47,912 nucleotides of DNA from Variovorax sp. WDL1 (GTDB taxonomy: Bacteria; Pseudomonadota; Gammaproteobacteria; Burkholderiales; Burkholderiaceae_C). The stretch's first letter is position 1. The number at the start of each line of letters is the position of its first letter. Under the pieces are notes generated by a model. The model did not search any database and had not been told where the DNA came from. It saw only the letters and a program-made list of their open reading frames with translations. Position numbers and translations under genes: made by a program. Shown piece by piece: positions 7,164 through 14,835 of this stretch. The DNA lies in assembly GCF_001541225.1 (NCBI RefSeq), contig NZ_LMTS01000257.1, positions 13,732 through 61,643 on the forward strand. Reading direction: 5' to 3'.

Positions 7164-9494
7164 TCAGGGCCCCGGCTGCATCAGCTGCCAGACACGCGCG
7201 GGTGTCAGCGGCATGTCGAGGCACGGCGTGAGCCCGGCCATGCCGTTGCGGGCGAAGGCATCGGCCACTGCATTGACCACCGCGGGCGTGGCGCCGATGG
7301 TGCCGAGCTCGCCCACGCCCTTCACGCCCAACGGGTTGTTCAGGCAGGGCGTGCTCTGGTCCATCTCGGTCTTGAACATCGCGGCCGCGATGTCGGCGCG
7401 CGGTACCGCGTAGTCCATCAGGCTTCCGGTCAGCGGCTGGCCGGTCTCGGCGTCGTAGACGACGCGCTCGCACAGGGCTTGGCCGATGCCCTGCACGGCG
7501 CCGCCCTCGAGCTGGCCGCGCACGATCATCGGGTTGATCACCCGGCCGACGTCGTTGACCGAGGCATAGGCCACAACGCCGATCTCGCCCGTCGGCGGAT
7601 CGATCTCCACCTCGCAGACGTGGCAGCCGTTCGGCCAGGTCGGGCCGGCGACGGCGCTGGTGGAGTCGACGAAGATCTGCCCCTCGGGCTGGCGCCCGGC
7701 GAGCGTGAACAGGTCCAGCGCCAGGTCGGTGCCCGCGACCTTGAAGAGACCGGATGCGTACTGCACGTCTTCCGGTGCAACCTCGAGCTCCTGTGCCGCC
7801 AGCGCGCGTGCCTTGTCGATGGTGCGCTCGGCCCCCACGCGAACGGCCGAACCGCCGGTAAAAATGGAGCGCGAACCGGCGCTGCCGAAGCCGTTGCCGC
7901 GGTCGGTGTCGCCCAGGACGATGCGCACCTTCTCGATCGGGACGCCGAAGGCATCCACCACCAGCTGCGCCAGGGTGGTCGCGATGCCCTGCCCCATGGC
8001 GTTGACAGCCGAGAACACCTCGATGACGCCGTCGGCCTGGACCGAGACCGTCACCCGCTCCTCGAACACGTTGCCGCCAGTCCATTCCAGGAAGGTCGCG
8101 ATGCCCAGGCCGCGCAGCCGACCCCGGCGCTGCGATTCGGCCGCCCGCCCGTCGAAGCCCTGCCAGTCGGCCAGGGCCAGCGCCTGATCCATGACCGATT
8201 CGAAGCGGCCGGTGTCGTAGGTCTGCTGCATCGGGTTGGTGTAGGGCATCTGGGCCGGCTGGATGAAGTTGCGCCGGCGCAGCTCGATGCGGTCGATGCC
8301 GGTCTGGCGCGCGGCCTCGTCCATCAGCCGCTCGATGGTGTAGATCGCCTCGGGGCGGCCGGCGCCGCGGTAGGCACCGGTCGGCGCGGTGTTGGTGAGC
8401 ACCGCAAGGAAGTGGAAGTCGATGGTCTGGATGTCGTAGACGCTGGTCTGCACCCAGGGGCCGATGAGCAATTGGATCGCGACGCCTGTGCCCGTGGCGT
8501 AGGCGCCCACGTTGGCCAGGGTGCGGATGCGCAGCGCGAGGATCCTGCCATTGGCGTCGAGCGCGAGCTCGGCCCGGGCCTCGATGTCGCGGCCATGCGA
8601 GGTGGAAAGGAATTCCTCGCTGCGGTCGGCCACCCACTTCACCGGGCGGCGCAGCTGGTGCGCCGCGAAGGCCACCACGATGTCCTCCGGATAAGCGCCG
8701 GTCTTCATGCCGAAGCCGCCGCCGACGTCGCCCACCACCACGCGCACCTGTTCGGCGGGCAGGCCGATGGCGTCACACACCGAGTTGCGCACGCCCGAGG
8801 GCATCTGGGTGCTCATCCGGACGGTGAGGCGCCCGGAGTCCCGGTCTGCGTCAGCCAGCACCGAGCGGGGCTCGATCGTGAGCGCGACCACCCGCTGGTT
8901 CACCACGTCCAGCGCCACCACGTGATCGGCGCGGGCGAAGGCGGCGCTGGCCGCCTCGGCGCTGCCGTGGCGCATTTCGGCGGCGATGTTGCCGGTGGCT
9001 TCGCCCCAGACCAGCGGCGCGCCCTCCGCGGCGGCGGCCTGCGTGTCCACCACCATCGGGAGCTCCTCGTAGTCGACGATCACCGCCTCGCCGGCGTCGC
9101 GCGCCTGCGCGGCCGTTTCGGCAATCACGGCAGCGACAGGCTCGCCCACGAAGCGCACCGTGTCGATCGCGAGCACATGCCGCGGGGGCGATGCGCAAGC
9201 GGCACCGTCGGCGCGCTTGAAGGCGACGGCGCCCGGCATCGGCTTCACACCGGCCTGCTGGAGATCGGCGCCCGTCAACACGCGCAGGACGCCGGGCATC
9301 GCCATCGCCGCCGCGACATCGATGGCCGCCAACCGGGCATGCGGGTACGGGGAACGCACGAAGAACAGATGGGTCTGAAGCGGTAGCGTGACGTCGTCGG
9401 TGTAGCGTCCCGCGCCAGCCAGGAGGCTCTCATCCTCGAGCCGCCGTACGGCCTGGCCGCTGCCGAAGCGCATGGGATTGATTTCTGTTGTCAC
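7164..9494 (-). CDS. Xanthine dehydrogenase/CoxL-type molybdopterin-binding subunit (form II, orphan)
   Basis: A 776-residue large subunit of the molybdenum hydroxylase family, binding molybdopterin cytosine dinucleotide and oxidising an aldehyde or N-heterocycle with water-derived oxygen. It has the N-terminal a/b-hammerhead (RRLEDESLLAGAGRYTDD onward) and the long molybdopterin-binding domain. The loop AYRGAGR at 374-380 marks form II (CoxL-like) enzymes and not true CO dehydrogenase, which has AYRCSFR. The catalytic Glu of the GxGELG motif is E729. The usual FAD and iron-sulfur subunit genes are missing on both sides: pobA ends 3 bases away in convergent orientation and aat is divergent. 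The start is uncertain: GTG 9494 follows AGAGGA at 7-base spacing; ATG 9473 and ATG 9512 are alternatives. Substrate unknown. Confidence 0.88.
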   Translation of the reverse strand: MTTEINPMRFGSGQAVRRLEDESLLAGAGRYTDDVTLPLQTHLFFVRSPYPHARLAAIDVAAAMAMPGVLRVLTGADLQQAGVKPMPGAVAFKRADGAACASPPRHVLAIDTVRFVGEPVAAVIAETAAQARDAGEAVIVDYEELPMVVDTQAAAAEGAPLVWGEATGNIAAEMRHGSAEAASAAFARADHVVALDVVNQRVVALTIEPRSVLADADRDSGRLTVRMSTQMPSGVRNSVCDAIGLPAEQVRVVVGDVGGGFGMKTGAYPEDIVVAFAAHQLRRPVKWVADRSEEFLSTSHGRDIEARAELALDANGRILALRIRTLANVGAYATGTGVAIQLLIGPWVQTSVYDIQTIDFHFLAVLTNTAPTGAYRGAGRPEAIYTIERLMDEAARQTGIDRIELRRRNFIQPAQMPYTNPMQQTYDTGRFESVMDQALALADWQGFDGRAAESQRRGRLRGLGIATFLEWTGGNVFEERVTVSVQADGVIEVFSAVNAMGQGIATTLAQLVVDAFGVPIEKVRIVLGDTDRGNGFGSAGSRSIFTGGSAVRVGAERTIDKARALAAQELEVAPEDVQYASGLFKVAGTDLALDLFTLAGRQPEGQIFVDSTSAVAGPTWPNGCHVCEVEIDPPTGEIGVVAYASVNDVGRVINPMIVRGQLEGGAVQGIGQALCERVVYDAETGQPLTGSLMDYAVPRADIAAAMFKTEMDQSTPCLNNPLGVKGVGELGTIGATPAVVNAVADAFARNGMAGLTPCLDMPLTPARVWQLMQPGP

Positions 9495-9611
9495 CTGGGG
9501 TCCTCTTTCCATTGTGGGCAGGCCGCGAATCAGGGGACGACTATATGGGCAGCGGTGCTTTCGCGCTTCCGACGACATCGCGTACTGCCGAAGCCGTGTA
9601 TACCTCCGACC

Positions 9612-10364
9612 ATGCAACTGCCCTGGCTCGCCCCCGGTGACCCGCTGCCCGATGCCGCCCTGGCGTGGGGCGAATCCGACCCCGTTCCCGGCCTGCTGGC
9701 GGCGGGCGGCGGCCTCGATGTCGCCAGCCTGCTGCAGGCCTATGCGCACGGCATCTTTCCCTGGTTCAGCGAAGGCCAGCCGATTCTCTGGTGGAGCCCG
9801 GACCCGCGCATGGTGCTGGACGTGGAGCGCTTCAAGCTGCACCGTTCGCTGCGCAGGACGCTCGAGCGCTTTCGAGCCGCGCCGGACTGCGAGATCCGGA
9901 TCGACCATGGCTTCGAGACGGTGATCCAGGCCTGCGCGCAGGCGCCGCGTGCCGGCCAGACCGGCACCTGGATCCTGCCCGAGATGGTGCGCGCCTACAC
10001 GGCGCTGCACCAGGCCGGGCATGCCCACAGCGTCGAGACCTGGATCGACGGCGAGCTCGCCGGCGGGCTGTACTGCGTGGGAATCGGACGCGCCGTGTTC
10101 GGCGAATCGATGTTCGCGCGCCGGCCCGACGCATCCAAGATCGCGCTCGCCGCGCTCGTCTCGTTCTGCCGCCGGCACGGGATCGCGATGATCGACTGCC
10201 AGCAGAACACCAGCCACCTGGCCAGCCTGGGCGCGCGGGAAATGCCGCGCGCGCGCTTTCTCTCACACGTGGCGAGGGCACGTCATCTGCCGGGGCCGCA
10301 GTGGCGTTTCGAGCCCGTATACTGGTCCGAACTCCTGCCTGCGCGAACTTCCCTTCCGACGTGA
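9612..10364 (+). CDS. aat: Leucyl/phenylalanyl-tRNA--protein transferase
   Basis: A 250-residue enzyme that transfers Leu or Phe from aminoacyl-tRNA to proteins with N-terminal Lys or Arg, marking them for ClpS/ClpAP degradation. Family signatures are clear: LLAAGGGLDVASLLQAYAHGIFPWF near the N-terminus, ILWWSPDPRMVL, then GELAGGLYCVGIGRAVFGESMF and IDCQQNTSHLASLGAREMPR. ATG 9612 gives the normal N-terminus MQLPWLAPG; the frame is open further upstream to 9555 but without family resemblance. It overlaps the next gene by GTGA, so it forms a two-gene N-degron operon with bpt. Confidence 0.96.
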   Translation: MQLPWLAPGDPLPDAALAWGESDPVPGLLAAGGGLDVASLLQAYAHGIFPWFSEGQPILWWSPDPRMVLDVERFKLHRSLRRTLERFRAAPDCEIRIDHGFETVIQACAQAPRAGQTGTWILPEMVRAYTALHQAGHAHSVETWIDGELAGGLYCVGIGRAVFGESMFARRPDASKIALAALVSFCRRHGIAMIDCQQNTSHLASLGAREMPRARFLSHVARARHLPGPQWRFEPVYWSELLPARTSLPT

Positions 10365-11110
10365 CGCACCTCAAGGATCTTCCGCTCCACACGCTGCAGT
10401 TCTACGCGACAGCGCCGTATCCGTGCAGCTATCTGCCGGACAGGCAGGCCCGCTCGCAGGTCGCCACGCCCAGCCACCTGATCCACAACGACGCCTACTC
10501 CGACCTGGTGCTCAGCGGCTTCCGCCGCAGCGGAATGTTCACATACCGCCCCCATTGCGACGGCTGCAATGCCTGCGTACCGCTGCGCGTTCTGGCCAAC
10601 GCCTTCAAACCCAGTCGCAGCCAGCGCCGCGCGCTGGCGCGCCATGCCAACCTGCAGGCGCGCGTGCTGAAGCTCTGCTTCGTGCCCGAGCACTACCAGC
10701 TCTACCTGCGCTACCAGAACGGCCGCCACGCCGGCGGCGGCATGGATCACGACAGCATCGACCAATACACCCAGTTCCTGCTGCAGAGCCGGGTCAACTC
10801 CAGGCTGGTGGAGTTCCGCGAGACCCGCCCGGACGGCACCGCGGGCGCGCTGAAGATGGTGTCCATCCTGGACGTGCTGAACGACGGGCTGTCCGCGGTC
10901 TACACGTTCTATGAGCCCGAGCCGGGCGCGGGCTACGGCAACTACAGCGTGCTGTGGCAGATCGAGCAGGCGCGCAAGCTGGGCCTGGCCCACGTCTACC
11001 TCGGCTACTGGATCAAGGGCAGCACCAAGATGAACTACAAGGCGCGCTTCGCGCCGCATGAGGTTCTGGTCGGCGGCCGTTGGCAACCGCCGGTCGATTT
11101 CACCAAGTAA
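10361..11110 (+). CDS. bpt: Aspartate/glutamate leucyltransferase (Bpt, R-transferase-like)
   Basis: A 249-residue member of the arginyl-transferase (ATE) fold; the bacterial branch attaches Leu to proteins with N-terminal Asp or Glu, making secondary N-degron substrates. Seen here: the N-terminal Cys cluster PCSYLPDRQARSQV and HCDGCNACVPLRV, the central segment GGMDHDSIDQYTQFLLQSRV, and the C-terminal YLGYWIKGSTKMNYKARFAPHE, all typical of Bpt. The start GTG 10361 overlaps the TGA of aat, so translation is coupled. Length matches Bpt (about 250) and not eukaryotic ATE. Together with aat this gives the organism both arms of leucine tagging for ClpS. Confidence 0.93.
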   Translation: MTHLKDLPLHTLQFYATAPYPCSYLPDRQARSQVATPSHLIHNDAYSDLVLSGFRRSGMFTYRPHCDGCNACVPLRVLANAFKPSRSQRRALARHANLQARVLKLCFVPEHYQLYLRYQNGRHAGGGMDHDSIDQYTQFLLQSRVNSRLVEFRETRPDGTAGALKMVSILDVLNDGLSAVYTFYEPEPGAGYGNYSVLWQIEQARKLGLAHVYLGYWIKGSTKMNYKARFAPHEVLVGGRWQPPVDFTK

Positions 11111-11142
11111 AATCGCAACCGGTCCCCCAACCGCGTTGCCCA

Positions 11143-11937
11143 ATGAGAAAACCCCAAACAGATATTCCGGCCACGCCCGTCATCCAGGTGATCGAGCGCA
11201 TGTTCTCGCTGATCGACGTGCTCGCCTCCCGTGAGGAAGCCATTTCGCTGAAGGAAATCAGCGAAAAGACCGGCCTGCACCCGTCAACCGCCCACCGCAT
11301 CCTGAACGACTTGGCCGTCGGCCGTTTCGTCGACCGGCCGGAAGCCGGCAGCTACCGGCTCGGCATGCGCCTGCTGGAGCTGGGCAACCTGGTGAAGGGA
11401 CGGCTGAACGTGCGCGACGCCGCGATGGTGCCGATGCGTGAACTGCACAAGCTGACACAGCAGCCGGTCAACCTCAGCATGCGCCAGGGGGACGAGATCG
11501 TCTACATCGAGCGTGCCTACAGCGAGCGCTCGGGCATGCAGGTGGTACGGGCGATCGGCGGGCGGGCGCCGCTGCACCTGACCTCCACCGGCAAGCTCTT
11601 CCTGGCGGTGGACGAGCCCCAGCGCGTGCGCAGCTACGCCACGCGCACGGGCCTCGCCGGCCATACGCGCAACAGCATCACCCAGTTGCCTGCCCTGGAA
11701 CGTGAGCTTTCCAAGGCGCGCCAGTACGGCATCGCCAGGGACAACGAGGAGCTGGAGCTCGGCGTGCGCTGCATGGCCGCCGGCATCTACGACGATCAGG
11801 GAAGACTGGTGGCGGGCTTGTCGATCTCGGCCCCTGCCGACCGGCTCGATGACGGCTGGCTGCCGAAGCTGCAGGCGACCGCCAACGAGATCTCCAGCGC
11901 GTTGGGCTACAACGCCGCTACGCCGCCGGCGGGCTGA
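11143..11937 (+). CDS. IclR-family transcriptional regulator
   Basis: A 264-residue regulator with an N-terminal winged helix-turn-helix (SLKEISEKTGLHPSTAHRILNDL, about residues 36-58) and a C-terminal effector domain containing LHLTSTGKLFLAVDEP and ELGVRCMAAGIYDDQGRLVAGLSIS, both standard for IclR proteins. ATG 11143 was chosen because it starts the normal N-terminal arm; the frame is open to 11080 inside bpt. It lies 32 bases after bpt on the same strand and convergent with pbpG. None of its neighbours is an obvious catabolic target, so its regulon is not visible here. It is clearly different from the PobR-like protein at 5075-5845. Confidence 0.88.
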   Translation: MRKPQTDIPATPVIQVIERMFSLIDVLASREEAISLKEISEKTGLHPSTAHRILNDLAVGRFVDRPEAGSYRLGMRLLELGNLVKGRLNVRDAAMVPMRELHKLTQQPVNLSMRQGDEIVYIERAYSERSGMQVVRAIGGRAPLHLTSTGKLFLAVDEPQRVRSYATRTGLAGHTRNSITQLPALERELSKARQYGIARDNEELELGVRCMAAGIYDDQGRLVAGLSISAPADRLDDGWLPKLQATANEISSALGYNAATPPAG

Positions 11938-11981
11938 GACACTGCCCGGTCGGCACTCAGGTCGTCAAGAGACCAAGGGGA

Positions 11982-13163
11982 TCAGCCCGCGACGTGGGCC
12001 GTGAGGGAAGGCTGCGGCGTCGCCGCTGCCGGACTGATCAGGTGGTGGTTGGCTTCGACCCAGCGTCGCACGCGTTCGGCATCGCCGATGCGGCCGAACT
12101 TTCCGGCGGAATCGAGGAACACCATGATCAGCTTGCGACCGGCGATCCGCGCCTGCATCACCAGGCACTGGCCAGCCTCGGAGATGTAGCCGGTCTTCTG
12201 GAGGCCGATGTCCCAGTCGGGGCTCTTGACCAGGCGGTTGGTGGTGTTGTACTGGAGCACGCGGTTGCCGACCTCGACCTGGTACTCGGGCGACGTCGAG
12301 AGTTGGCGCACCGTGGCATCGGCGTAGGCGGCATTGACGAGCAGCGCCAGGTCCTGTGCACTCGACTGATTGCTGCTCGACAGGCCCGTGGGCTCGACGT
12401 AGCGCGTGTCTTTCATGCCCAGCATCTTCGCCTTGGCATTCATCACGCTCACGAAGGTCGCCATGCCGCCCGGATAGGTGCGGCCGAGGGCGTGCGCGGC
12501 GCGGTTCTCGCTGGACATGAGCGCCAAGTGCAGCAACTCGCCGCGTGGAAGCGTGGTGCCGACCGTCAGCCGCGAGCGGCTCCACTTTTCGGTATCGACG
12601 TCGTCCTGCGTGATGGTGATCAGTTCGTCGGAAGGCAGATGGGCTTCGCTGATGAGCAGCCCGGTCATGAGCTTGGTGAGCGATGCGATCGGCAGCACGA
12701 CGTTGTCGTTCTTGCTGAAGAGCACCTCGCGCGTATCCTGGTCGATCACCAGCGCCACGCTGGACTTCAGGTCCAGCGCATCCTCGGTGCCGTGCAGACC
12801 GGCAAGCTGGCCGAAGGACTGACGCGCCGCGACCTCAGGCACACGCACCACCGAGCGCCGCTGCACGGCCACCACCGTCTTGCCGCCGCGCTTGCGAATC
12901 GAAGCCACCACGTTGCGCCCGCCTCGCACCACCCGGTCCGCCTGCTCGACTTTGCCGCTGCGCTTGCTGGAGGCCACGTTGCGCTTGGCGGCCACGCTGC
13001 GCTTGCTGTCGCTGGCGACCTGCGCCTTCTTGCCGGCCGGCGCCTTCTTGGCAGCCTCGGCCGTGGGCAACAAAAACGCCGTGGCGCAAAGCACGACGGC
13101 GATGAGGCGAAGAGCGGGAAGGAACCGCTGGCTGGAAACTCGGTAGAAACGGGCTTCGTGCAT
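11982..13163 (-). CDS. pbpG: D-alanyl-D-alanine endopeptidase/carboxypeptidase (PBP7-like), with basic linker
   Basis: A 393-residue periplasmic serine peptidase of family S11 that trims peptidoglycan crosslinks. A signal peptide covers about residues 1-38. A Lys/Arg/Ser-rich region (about 39-105) precedes the catalytic domain; this basic linker is longer than in E. coli PBP7 and could hold the enzyme on the anionic wall. The three active-site motifs are present: S161-L-T-K164, S218-E-N220 and K323-T-G325. ATG 13163 has GGAG 7 bases upstream; a TTG three bases before it is a less likely start. It is downstream of leuA on the same strand, 115 bases away, and seems to have its own promoter. Confidence 0.92.
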   Translation of the reverse strand: MHEARFYRVSSQRFLPALRLIAVVLCATAFLLPTAEAAKKAPAGKKAQVASDSKRSVAAKRNVASSKRSGKVEQADRVVRGGRNVVASIRKRGGKTVVAVQRRSVVRVPEVAARQSFGQLAGLHGTEDALDLKSSVALVIDQDTREVLFSKNDNVVLPIASLTKLMTGLLISEAHLPSDELITITQDDVDTEKWSRSRLTVGTTLPRGELLHLALMSSENRAAHALGRTYPGGMATFVSVMNAKAKMLGMKDTRYVEPTGLSSSNQSSAQDLALLVNAAYADATVRQLSTSPEYQVEVGNRVLQYNTTNRLVKSPDWDIGLQKTGYISEAGQCLVMQARIAGRKLIMVFLDSAGKFGRIGDAERVRRWVEANHHLISPAAATPQPSLTAHVAG

Positions 13164-13196
13164 CAAAAAACTCCAGCGGCGATTAACAGGTATCGC

Positions 13197-13225
13197 AGTG
13201 TATCCAAATCAAAAAAGGCACGCAA
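13197..13225 (-). promoter_or_regulatory. Candidate sigma-70 promoter for pbpG
   Basis: On the minus strand TTGCGT (13225-13220) and TACACT (13202-13197) are 17 bases apart, in an AT-rich gap between leuA and pbpG. Transcription would start near 13190, leaving a short leader that contains the GGAG ribosome site. The -35 element is weak (3 of 6). Confidence 0.4.
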
Positions 13226-13278
13226 TATCAGTTACTTGCATTCCTTTCTTCATTCGGAACAAAGGATCCCGCAAACAA

Positions 13279-14817
13279 CTAACCTTGTGCTGCCACTCTC
13301 TCAGCTTGGCTCTGCAACTTGTTGAGAGCACTCAAATAAGCCTTGGCCGAAGCCACCACGATGTCCGGATCGGCACCGACGCCATTGACGACGCGGCCCG
13401 CGTTCTGCAGACGGACGGTGACCTCGCCCTGGCTCTCGGTCGACCCGCTGATGGCATTCACCGAGTACAGCACCATCTCCGCCCCGCTCTTGACGTGGGA
13501 CTCGATGGCTTTCAGCGACGCATCGACCGGACCATTGCCATCCGACTCGCTCGTGACTTCCTTGCCAAGCACCGTGAACACGATTCGCGCCTGGGGGCGC
13601 TCGCCGGTTTCGCTGTGCTGCGACAAGGATACAAAGCCAAACTGCTCCGCACCATGCGAATGCTCCTCCGCGCTTACAAGTGCAAGGATGTCTTCGTCAA
13701 ATATTTCGCTTTTTCGGTCGGCAAGCTCCTTGAAGCGGGCGAAGGCAGCGTTGATGTCGACCTCGCTCTCCATCGCCACGCCCAGTTCCTGCAGGCGCTG
13801 CTTGAATGCATTGCGGCCGCTGAGCTTGCCGAGCACGATCTTGTTGGCGGTCCAGCCGACGTCTTCCGCGCGCATGATCTCGTAGGTGTCGCGCGCCTTG
13901 AGCACGCCGTCCTGGTGGATGCCGGAGGCATGGGCGAAGGCATTGGCGCCCACCACCGCCTTGTTGGGCTGCACCACGAAGCCCGTGGTCTGGCTGACCA
14001 TGCGGCTTGCCGCCACGATGTGCCGGGTGTCGATGCCGAGCTCCAACCCGAAGTAATCCTTTCGTGTCTTCACCGCCATGACGATTTCCTCGAGCGAGCA
14101 GTTGCCGGCGCGCTCGCCCAGGCCATTGATGGTGCATTCCACCTGCCGCGCCCCGCCGATCTTCACGCCGGCCAGCGAGTTGGCCACCGCCATGCCGAGG
14201 TCGTTGTGGCAATGCACGGACCAGACCGCCTTGTCGCTGTTCGGGATGCGCTCGCGCAGCGTCCTGATGAAGTTGCCGTAGAGCTCGGGGATAGCGTAGC
14301 CGACCGTGTCGGGCACGTTGATGGTGGTCGCGCCCTCATTGATCACGGCTTCGAGCACCCGGCACAGGAAGTCGGGGTCGCTGCGGTAGCCGTCCTCCGG
14401 GCTGAATTCGACGTCGCCGACCAGGTTGCGGGCAAAGCGGACTGCGAGCTTGGCCTGCTCGAAGACCTCGTCTGGCGTCATGCGAAGCTTCTTCTCCATG
14501 TGCAACGGCGAAGTCGCGATGAAGGTGTGGATGCGGCCGCTGGCAGCTCCCTTCAAGGCCTCGGCGGCACGGGAGATGTCGCGGTCGTTGGCCCGTGACA
14601 GCCCGCAGACCGTCGAATCCTTGATCGCACCGGCGATTGCCGCGACGGCTTCGAAATCACCGTTCGAGCTGGCCGGGAAGCCCGCCTCGATGACGTCGAC
14701 CCGCAGGCGCTCGAGCTGGCGCGCGATGCGCAGCTTCTCGTCCTTGGTCATCGAGGCACCCGGCGACTGTTCGCCGTCGCGCAGGGTGGTGTCGAAAATT
14801 ATGAGCTTGTCGGCCAT
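13279..14817 (-). CDS. leuA: 2-isopropylmalate synthase, type 1 (LeuA)
   Basis: A 512-residue enzyme condensing acetyl-CoA with 2-ketoisovalerate, the first committed step of leucine synthesis. The catalytic TIM-barrel domain starts with DTTLRDGEQSPG (9-20) and contains the metal-ligand motif HCHNDLGMAVANSLAG and the GLGERAGNCSLEE signature. The C-terminal LeuA dimer domain that binds the feedback inhibitor leucine runs from about residue 395 (QARIVFTVLG) and includes SQGEVTVRLQNAG. An AAGGAG site lies just before ATG 14817. It is preceded 18 bases upstream by a second, type 2 synthase, so two isopropylmalate synthases of different families are probably co-transcribed. Confidence 0.97.
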   Translation of the reverse strand: MADKLIIFDTTLRDGEQSPGASMTKDEKLRIARQLERLRVDVIEAGFPASSNGDFEAVAAIAGAIKDSTVCGLSRANDRDISRAAEALKGAASGRIHTFIATSPLHMEKKLRMTPDEVFEQAKLAVRFARNLVGDVEFSPEDGYRSDPDFLCRVLEAVINEGATTINVPDTVGYAIPELYGNFIRTLRERIPNSDKAVWSVHCHNDLGMAVANSLAGVKIGGARQVECTINGLGERAGNCSLEEIVMAVKTRKDYFGLELGIDTRHIVAASRMVSQTTGFVVQPNKAVVGANAFAHASGIHQDGVLKARDTYEIMRAEDVGWTANKIVLGKLSGRNAFKQRLQELGVAMESEVDINAAFARFKELADRKSEIFDEDILALVSAEEHSHGAEQFGFVSLSQHSETGERPQARIVFTVLGKEVTSESDGNGPVDASLKAIESHVKSGAEMVLYSVNAISGSTESQGEVTVRLQNAGRVVNGVGADPDIVVASAKAYLSALNKLQSQAERVAAQG

Positions 14818-14835
14818 CGCGGATCTCCTTGGTTT

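Noticed and set aside
7479..9386. Long plus-strand ORF (635 aa) opposite the CoxL-type gene
   Set aside because: It is the antisense shadow of a well-supported gene in GC-rich DNA: His/Gly/Leu-rich composition, no motif, no ribosome site.
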